Below, piece by piece: positions 7,016 to 11,689 of a DNA stretch of 11,689 nucleotides. Each line of letters begins with the position of its first letter. The first letter of the stretch is position 1. The position numbers and the translations under genes are program-made. The notes below the pieces were generated by a model. The model was not told the origin of the DNA. It made no database searches and saw nothing but the letters and a program-made list of their open reading frames with translations. This DNA comes from Enteropsectra breve (Eukaryota > Microsporidia): assembly GCA_024243835.1 (NCBI GenBank), contig JALPMN010000488.1, positions 1-11,689 on the forward strand. The letters run 5' to 3'.

Positions 7016-8398
7016 ATGGATTCTGCGGCTAAAAGCTTCTATAAAGAAGGAATGATGATTTTCTTCCACACCATAGTGTCTACAGTACCCCTGGCCTTCT
7101 TCATGACACCATTAATAGCAGGTTCGCTTGGTACTCTCAGCACAGCTTTACTTTACATTGCAGGCTCTGCAGTATCGCTATTGTATCAGTATTTTAGAAT
7201 AAGAGACATCGCTAGCAAAAGAATGCCAGACTCACCACCCCCATACTCCGAGCTTCCAGAAAACATTCCAGCAAGCTTTACAGAAGTCGTTGAAGAAGCC
7301 GAGGAATCTTCGGTTACGAAAAGTCTTAAAGGTTTTCTAAAACTCTTTAAATATTTCAATTCCATTGCTGCTCCGCTTTTCTACTGCTTCATTGCACTGG
7401 CTTATTTCCAGCAGTTCCTTGCACTGTTCTCTCTATCAAGGTATATATTCCATCTGGGCATTTCGGTAATTTCTGCAGGCTTTGGTCTCCTTATAATTCT
7501 GAATTTGCGTTATTCTTACTCTCAGAACATAGTTTATTTAGCTTCTACGATTCTTATGGCTATGGGAGTTATCTGGATTTATCTGCAGAAAATCTTTTAT
7601 ACTTTGCCAACATCTGAATTGACTCTCCCCAACGACGCGCTTAGTATAAGCCCGCCTACTGCTGTGCTGGCATGCGTATATATGTTTTCGTCAGTTAGAA
7701 TTCCCCGGTCATTTCTAGAGGGAAGTTCTGCCAACTCCACCTTTTATAAAATCTTCTCAATCTTTGCTGGCTATCTTATTAGCGCATTCTACGTTGTAGA
7801 AGTGCACTCATACAATATACAATCAGTCGCTCAATTTTTCTTAAGCGCAGCAGATCATATTATTAAACGGACAGAATACTTTACTGAGAATGGCGAGCTA
7901 CTTTTTAGCACCGGTGCTTATATTGTGCCATTAACACTGGGCTTTCTTTCCCTGTGCCCGGTTTTGCTGCTACTTAATGAAAACCTTAAAAAGGCCAAAG
8001 CTCTGAATAACACAGAAAACAATACTGAAGCAGAAACTAATAGTGAAGCAGAAATCAAATTAGTTAACCAATTTACTAGGTTTTACTCTAAATTACTGAT
8101 TTTTGTTGCTTTGCTAAGTCCACTTCTTATGGTCTTTGGTACTATTAGGGACATTCTCTTTGTAAGTCTGATAACCTCAAGGTTTTTTGAGTCTTTTATT
8201 TCATATCCCCTCTCGGTCATTGCCTCATTTAACCGGCGCTATTCCAAGTCTTTCAAAATAATCCCCACGCTACTCCTGACAGCAAGTTCAGCTTTCTATG
8301 CTTACGCTTTAGTTTTAAAAAATACTAGCTACGCTGATATCAATTCAACCAATAGCACAATGTTATTTAACGACACCACCACTCTTGCCTCAACGTAA
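7016..8398 (+). CDS. Gene 4: multi-pass membrane protein with one PPxY motif
   Basis: The protein has 460 residues. Likely membrane segments lie near 13-35, 38-60, 110-137, 142-163, 170-191, 208-228, 240-262, 295-320, 357-380 and 414-432. The loop between the second and third holds PPPY (74-77) overlapping YSEL (77-80) and an acidic run (EVVEEAEESS). Conserved blocks are LFYCFIALAYFQQFLAL, AVLACVYMFSSVRIPRSFL, LGFLSLCPVLLLLNENLKK and FFESFISYPLSVIA. The polar loop after NENLKK is longer than in gene 3 because of NTE/AE repetition, and it is the least conserved internal part. The tail carries several N-x-S/T and ends NDTTTLAST. Stop TAA is followed by TGC rather than TGA, because of an apparent 5-bp AATGC duplication. 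Function is unknown. Confidence 0.9.
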   Translation: MDSAAKSFYKEGMMIFFHTIVSTVPLAFFMTPLIAGSLGTLSTALLYIAGSAVSLLYQYFRIRDIASKRMPDSPPPYSELPENIPASFTEVVEEAEESSVTKSLKGFLKLFKYFNSIAAPLFYCFIALAYFQQFLALFSLSRYIFHLGISVISAGFGLLIILNLRYSYSQNIVYLASTILMAMGVIWIYLQKIFYTLPTSELTLPNDALSISPPTAVLACVYMFSSVRIPRSFLEGSSANSTFYKIFSIFAGYLISAFYVVEVHSYNIQSVAQFFLSAADHIIKRTEYFTENGELLFSTGAYIVPLTLGFLSLCPVLLLLNENLKKAKALNNTENNTEAETNSEAEIKLVNQFTRFYSKLLIFVALLSPLLMVFGTIRDILFVSLITSRFFESFISYPLSVIASFNRRYSKSFKIIPTLLLTASSAFYAYALVLKNTSYADINSTNSTMLFNDTTTLAST

Positions 8399-8953
8399 TG
8401 CAATGAAAGTATTAAAATAAACAAATAATCATCTTTATATTCTTTCGAGTTCTTTTAGCTTGGCCTGACTTGTTTGCTGCAATGGAAAAGATTTTAAGCA
8501 ATTTTATTCAAAGCATCATCTAATGATCAAACAGATGTTATTTATAGGCTGCTTAAACATGATCAACCAACAACTTCAAAGAAACTATTATTTCAATATA
8601 GTTGCTAACTAAAAGAGAATGTATTCTTTCTAGGAATCCTGAAATATCCATTTTTCTAGGCACGATAATTCAGTAGACCCAATAAACATCATTATTGATT
8701 GTAATACCGACACTAAATTGACATAATTTTATTCGTAATACTTTGCTTATCTTTATATGCCCCTCATAGTATTTATTTCCTATTACGTAATGCATACCAA
8801 TATTTGTTCTAAGGGATTTTCATGATCTGTAACAAACCAAGATACAGCTACAAAATAAATTCAAAAGTATTATTTTATGAATGATACTTTAGTTACAACA
8901 GTTACCTTTCATAAAGATATTGATACACCCAGAGCAGTCTTATTATTGGAATT
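8399..8953 (+). other. Intergenic stretch after gene 4, nothing supported
   Basis: The first 66 bases belong to duplication unit B. The rest is AT-rich. Short open runs exist (for example one ending at a TGC-TAA near 8609) but none has a start signal or a recognisable product. Confidence 0.5.
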
Positions 8954-8958
8954 AAATA

Positions 8959-9048
8959 TGTTGTGCTATATATTATAGCACTATAAAATATCGTTATTTT
9001 ATAACCCCTAATCTCTCCTTACTTATAAATAAATACTTTATTACGACA
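8959..9048 (+). repeat. 5' LTR (90 bp)
   Basis: It differs from the 3' LTR only at 9002 (T here, G at 10392). Two hairpins stand side by side: GTGCTATA-TAT-TATAGCAC (8963-8981) and TATAAAATA-TCGT-TATTTTATA (8982-9003). The second contains a TATA-like string and AATAAA lies at 9028-9033, so a promoter and a 3'-end signal may fit into 90 bp. Confidence 0.93.
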
Positions 9049-9060
9049 TGGCGACAAGAC
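9049..9060 (+). other. Primer-binding site
   Basis: TGGCGACAAGAC follows the 5' LTR with no gap. TGG complements the CCA end of a tRNA. The particular tRNA is not assigned. Confidence 0.75.
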
Positions 9061-9555
9061 TAACATCGAAGTTGCAAAACTCGTAGCCACTGGCATAAAA
9101 CTCGTTGGAAACGAGGTGGCATCCGGCTCGGGGCGGATCGGTATAGTGGCTAGTTTTGAAAGTAGGAGAGAGAGGGCGCAGGGTGGGCACGAGATATTAG
9201 GAGGTGTGTAGACAGATCGTACGAGGCACAAGTCTTGGCTGTAAAGTCAGCAAGCAGCCAATGCCTTTTTAAAAATCCGAAGCGGGAGATCTCTCCAGAG
9301 GGAGAGTAGGAATATGCAAAGAGGAGTTCTTGGGAAGACGGACTTTGAAGAACTCCAACCCATGTGAGTCGGGAGATCTAGCGGCGTGTGTGTATTACAG
9401 AGCAGATCCTAGCATATCCCCATTAGGCCCGATTATGGCACATCAATCACTAATATTTACTCTTCGCGTGAGTGACGCGACAGTTTTATCGAAAACTGCA
9501 AAATTTTGCAAAAATTTTTTTTGATAACGAATTAACTGACAAGAATTACAGCCCC
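9061..9555 (+). other. Retroelement 5' leader, structured, non-coding
   Basis: This is GC-richer than the surrounding DNA. CAAAAC (9075-9080) plus TAGCCACT (9084-9091) pair with AGTGGCTA-GTTTTG (9145-9158), a 14-bp stem with a 3-base bulge. It encloses CTCGTT-GGA-AACGAG (9101-9115). Further on are CTCTCC-AGAG-GGAGAG (9291-9306), a direct repeat CGGGAGATCT (9283-9292 and 9370-9379) and a 14-bp palindrome TGCAAAATTTTGCA (9497-9510). Its AAATTT core and the CCCC before ATG 9556 echo the start signals of the cellular genes. A role in packaging or priming is inferred. Confidence 0.6.
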
Positions 9556-10310
9556 ATGAATCTAGCAAACGAACGAGAAGAAGGTGCCCGCAGAGGGGGG
9601 TGCCCGGTTACATTTAGCGGGAAACAAGGCGAAGATCCAATAGGATTTATCGAAGACTTTTTACAGTTTAGAGAGATAAAGATGATGGAAGAACAAGAGA
9701 CATTTTTCTGTTTTAAAATGGCTTTAACCGGTGCGGCTCGCAATTGGTTGCGCACGGTAACTAAGGATGTGAGATTCAGCACGTTGATAGAACTTTTTAA
9801 AAAGCGGTTTACACCGAGGAATTTGCTTTTATCTACGATTTATGAGCTTGGGGATGCAAAACGAGAAACAAAAGAGTCTTTAGTAGAATTCTTAGACAGA
9901 TTAAAAGTAATAGCAAACAGAGCAACCTTAGCAGAGGATATTTTATTAGCAATGACATTGCGGGCGCTGCCAAAAAACCTTGCTGAACATTTAGGATTAC
10001 TAGCTGAAGAAGAAGGTCTGACATGGGAGGCATTATACAATAAATGCCGCTGCTGGGATATAACAGGCTTTTCAGAATCAACTGGCTCAATGACAGCTGT
10101 AGTAATGCAGAAAGCCATTCAAATATAGGTACGAAGAAGTATAGTTGTTATTTTTGCTTTGAACCAACGCACGGGATACAATCTTGCCAGAAAATGAAAA
10201 AGGCTCAGAGGCAAATGGGTTTAATCCCGAAATAATCAAGAGTTAATTCCGTGCAGACGGAATGTAGAATGTATTTACCCAGTGAGAGTACTGATGAAGA
10301 TTATGAATGA
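9556..10310 (+). pseudogene. gag: Retrotransposon gag with CCHC knuckle, frameshifted and interrupted
   Basis: From ATG 9556 a 190-residue frame runs to TAG 10126-10128. It has the hydrophobic/Trp pattern of the Ty3/gypsy capsid-type gag domain (ALTGAARNWLRT, then LIELFKKRFTP, then SLVEFLDRLKVIANRA), which forms the particle shell. The nucleic-acid-binding zinc knuckle (C-x2-C-x4-H-x4-C, in YSCYFCFEPTHGIQSC) lies at about 10140-10185 in the frame one base back. It stops at TAA 10233-10235. The same frame reopens and ends with an acidic SESTDEDYE tail at TGA 10310, just before the purine tract. One frame change somewhere in about 10044-10128 and one stop therefore separate the parts. No clear slippery heptamer was found. 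A stem-loop ATTCCGT-GCAG-ACGGAAT lies at 10246-10263. ATG 9556 is preferred over an upstream GTG because CCCC abuts it. Confidence 0.85.
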
Positions 10311-10338
10311 AAAAAAAACTGAAAGTATGTTTTCTTTT

Positions 10339-10348
10339 GGAAAGGGAA
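10339..10348 (+). other. Polypurine tract
   Basis: GGAAAGGGAA lies directly against the 3' LTR, where plus-strand DNA synthesis of an LTR element is primed. Confidence 0.8.
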
Positions 10349-10438
10349 TGTTGTGCTATATATTATAGCACTATAAAATATCGTTATTTTAGAACCCCTA
10401 ATCTCTCCTTACTTATAAATAAATACTTTATTACGACA
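10349..10438 (+). repeat. 3' LTR (90 bp)
   Basis: 89 of 90 bases match the 5' LTR. The single change at 10392 breaks one pair in the second LTR hairpin. Confidence 0.93.
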
Positions 10439-10457
10439 AAATATATCCGCTATTTTA

Positions 10458-10501
10458 TACTTTAAGCATTGACCTATGAATAAAATATTTATTATTATTA
10501 T
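10458..10501 (+). repeat. 44-bp dispersed repeat, copy 2 (upstream of gene 5)
   Basis: This is the partner of 6548-6591, sharing GACCTATGAATAAA and the TTATTATTATTAT end. It lies about 80 bp before gene 5, whereas copy 1 is about 430 bp before gene 4. Confidence 0.6.
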
Positions 10502-10560
10502 TGGAATTTAATATATCCGCTCTGTTATTCTGCTGTTTGATTAAAATTTTGATATCAAAT

Positions 10561-10577
10561 AAAATTTTAATATGCCC
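10561..10577 (+). promoter_or_regulatory. Microsporidian-type start signal of gene 5
   Basis: AAAATTTTAA (10561-10570) and CCC (10575-10577) precede ATG 10578. An in-frame ATG at 10572 (reading Met-Pro-Met) lies between them. The later ATG is preferred because CCC abuts it as in genes 3 and 4. Confidence 0.65.
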
Positions 10578-11689
10578 ATGAATCCCGCGACCAAGGAGCT
10601 TTTCTCCAAGAGTAGCATGGCTCTGCTGTACGGCCTAACATCAATAGGCCCACTCGTGTATCTGCTGTTCCCATCGCTAGCCGGCTCCCTCGGAACTCAC
10701 AAGGCCTGCCCTATAACTTTGCTTGCCATTGCACTTACCAGTTTTCAGCTTTACCTCAGAACTGTGTACATCAGTCTTGAAAACAAGCTAAATCTAAGAT
10801 CTAACAATGATGATAACAGCAGCAAAGGACTGCTAGTTATTCAAACTCTAAAAAGCGCTCTGAATATTTTCAATTCACTTGCCCTGCCCCTCTTCTTCTG
10901 CTATGTGGCATTCCTATTTTTCCAGCACAGCCTTGCAATAAGCCTCTTACCATCAGCAGGCATAAAATTCGCACTCATCGCACTGTGCTGTGGCTTTGTC
11001 GCCCTTTTACTGGCAAATTACCGCTTTTTGAAGATACGCCCACTCTACTACATCTTCTCTCTATTTTCTATGCTTCTCGCATTTATCTGTGGAGTGGTTT
11101 CTTTGATTCTTTCCAGTGGGAACAAAAATATTGTATTAAAAGATACTCTCAACATCATCCCGCCATTCAATATTTTGGGATGCCTCTTTATGGTTGCTGC
11201 CGTAAAAGTTCCCAGGGCATTTCTGAACACCGCGTCATGCCGGTGGGACATTCTGAAGAAGAACAACATGTTTCTTGGTGTGTTTGCAGGCTTCTTCTAT
11301 GGCTACGTCCTCATGGTGTGCAATTCAAAGGCTGTTGAGCAGATCTTCACCACTGCGAAGAATATCCTTTTTAGTGCTGATTATAAAAGCAAATTTATGC
11401 CTGCATCATTCGCAGTAGCACTGGCACTTGGCTTTATTTCACTGTGCCCCGTGGTGCTGATGTTCAATGAGCATCTTAAGAAAATGAATATTTTTAGAAA
11501 AGTAAATTTAGACGAGAGCATTGCTATGGAGGAAAACAGAGACTTACAGGGAGACAGCACTTCAGAGGCGAGTAGCAATGGGAATAAAAGAACCCTGCGT
11601 TACTTCTCCTCATTTTACATGTGCTACCTGCTGGCGTGCATTTTTATATGCCCTGTTCTTCTGTACTACGATACTTTCAGAAATGTATT
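10578..11689 (+). CDS. Gene 5: divergent family member without PPxY, 3' end outside window
   Basis: The frame is open for 370 codons from ATG 10578 to the window edge. It opens MNPATKELFSKSSMALLYGL, aligning with MDS.AKSFYKEGMM of genes 3 and 4, and keeps SLAGSLGT at about residues 33-40. The blocks LFFCYVAFLFFQHSLAI, LGCLFMVAAVKVPRAFL and LGFISLCPVVLMFNEHLKK place it in the family. The loop after the N-terminal hairpin is Asn/Ser-rich and has neither PPxY nor YxxL. The loop after NEHLKK is long and acidic (about 11485-11585). The gene is visibly GC-richer than genes 1 to 4. The last family blocks (FIESF...YPL and the Ser/Thr tail) would lie beyond the window. This is the most diverged member. 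Function is unknown. Confidence 0.88.
   Translation, partial: MNPATKELFSKSSMALLYGLTSIGPLVYLLFPSLAGSLGTHKACPITLLAIALTSFQLYLRTVYISLENKLNLRSNNDDNSSKGLLVIQTLKSALNIFNSLALPLFFCYVAFLFFQHSLAISLLPSAGIKFALIALCCGFVALLLANYRFLKIRPLYYIFSLFSMLLAFICGVVSLILSSGNKNIVLKDTLNIIPPFNILGCLFMVAAVKVPRAFLNTASCRWDILKKNNMFLGVFAGFFYGYVLMVCNSKAVEQIFTTAKNILFSADYKSKFMPASFAVALALGFISLCPVVLMFNEHLKKMNIFRKVNLDESIAMEENRDLQGDSTSEASSNGNKRTLRYFSSFYMCYLLACIFICPVLLYYDTFRNV

Larger units (their letters stand above)
6626..8464 (+). repeat. Duplication unit B (gene 4 with both flanks)
   Basis: This is the partner of 4273-6272. It lacks the MITE. Its upstream part contains an expanded AAGATC run (6798-6823), of which unit A shows a single AAGATC. 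It ends at GCTTGGC (8464); the two units diverge completely after that point. Confidence 0.85.
8959..10438 (+). mobile_element. Gag-only LTR retroelement, complete, non-autonomous
   Basis: The element is 1480 bp. Direct 5-bp target duplications AAATA lie at 8954-8958 and 10439-10443. The LTRs (8959-9048 and 10349-10438) start TGT and end ACA. A primer site begins right after the 5' LTR, and a purine tract ends right before the 3' LTR. The only coding sequence is gag. Protease, reverse transcriptase, RNase H and integrase are absent, so any movement would depend on enzymes from elsewhere. The 5-bp duplication and gag type fit Ty3/gypsy. The layout resembles the terminal-repeat elements with a GAG domain (TR-GAG) described in plants. 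The near-identical LTRs indicate a young insertion. Confidence 0.92.
8941..10521 (+). repeat. 26-bp target-site repeat: one copy split by the LTR element, one intact
   Basis: TATTATTGGAATTAAATA (8941-8958) continues after the retroelement and its target duplication as TATCCGCT (10444-10451). An intact copy differing at one base lies at 10496-10521. The intact copy shows the uninterrupted sequence and so confirms the insertion boundaries. Confidence 0.85.

Noticed and set aside
8935..8962. LTR starting further upstream
   Set aside because: Identity between the two copies begins at TG (8959/10349) apart from chance A's. The 5-bp duplication and the purine tract fix the boundary.
9019..9231. 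Minus-strand open frame over the 5' LTR and leader
   Set aside because: It runs antisense through the LTR, primer site and structured leader, and its product resembles no known protein.
9472..9474. GTG as gag start
   Set aside because: GTG is an unlikely start in a eukaryotic element. ATG 9556 carries the CCCC context.
9330..9524. Plus-strand 64-codon frame in the leader
   Set aside because: No start signal and no recognisable product. It lies in the non-coding leader and ends before gag.
9546..10118. Several minus-strand frames opposite gag
   Set aside because: They mirror the gag coding strand, as is common for codon-biased genes, and have no start signals or family features.
10100..10128. 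Programmed -1 frameshift in gag
   Set aside because: No heptamer of the X-XXY-YYZ type in the right phase was found. A plain mutation is simpler, and the downstream stop at 10233 points the same way.
10985..11338. 117-codon frame overlapping gene 5
   Set aside because: It is a shadow of gene 5, whose own frame is open throughout and aligns with four paralogs.

Overview
The window looks like a gene-sparse, AT-rich nuclear segment of a eukaryote, most probably a microsporidian. The genes have no introns. Each complete or 3'-partial gene opens with an AAAATTTTTA block followed within a few bases by CCC (or a decayed TCC) directly against the ATG. This matches the AAATTT-like and CCC-like start signals described for microsporidia. 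Intergenic gaps of about 0.6 to 2 kb and transposon debris point to an expanded genome rather than a compact Encephalitozoon-type one. No species is assigned.

Layout. All genes lie on the + strand. Five tandem paralogs of one multi-pass membrane protein family fill most of the window: gene 1 (3-1454, 5' end outside), gene 2 (2274-3626), gene 3 (4843-6207), gene 4 (7016-8398) and gene 5 (10578-11689, 3' end outside). They share about ten hydrophobic segments, blocks such as SLCPV...NE..KK and AVLACVFMFSSV.IPRSFL, and a hydrophilic loop after the first two membrane segments. In genes 1, 3 and 4 that loop carries PPxY overlapping YxxL/M. Gene 1 has expanded it into four 14-residue repeats, gene 2 keeps a degraded PQPY, and gene 5 has none. 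Genes 3 and 4 are a recent duplication of about 1.8 kb that includes the promoter and the 3' flank. I cannot assign a function. A surface or host-interface family is inference.

Mobile DNA. A 186-bp MITE-like element with imperfect inverted ends and an 8-bp target duplication sits upstream of gene 3; the matching position upstream of gene 4 is the empty site. Between genes 4 and 5 lies a complete 1480-bp LTR retroelement (8959-10438). It has 90-bp LTRs differing at one base, a 5-bp target duplication, a TGG-type primer site, a structured leader, a gag-only internal region with a CCHC knuckle, and a purine tract. It has no pol. Its gag reading frame carries one frameshift and one stop.

Other signals. 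A structured, RNA-like segment (6272-6537) with a perfectly duplicated 58-bp half and a terminal T7 run lies between genes 3 and 4. A three-tier stem-loop followed by T6 (1959-2019) lies between genes 1 and 2. Two stretches (1526-1757 and 3880-4121) may be remnants of decayed genes. No tRNA, rRNA or CRISPR array was recognised.
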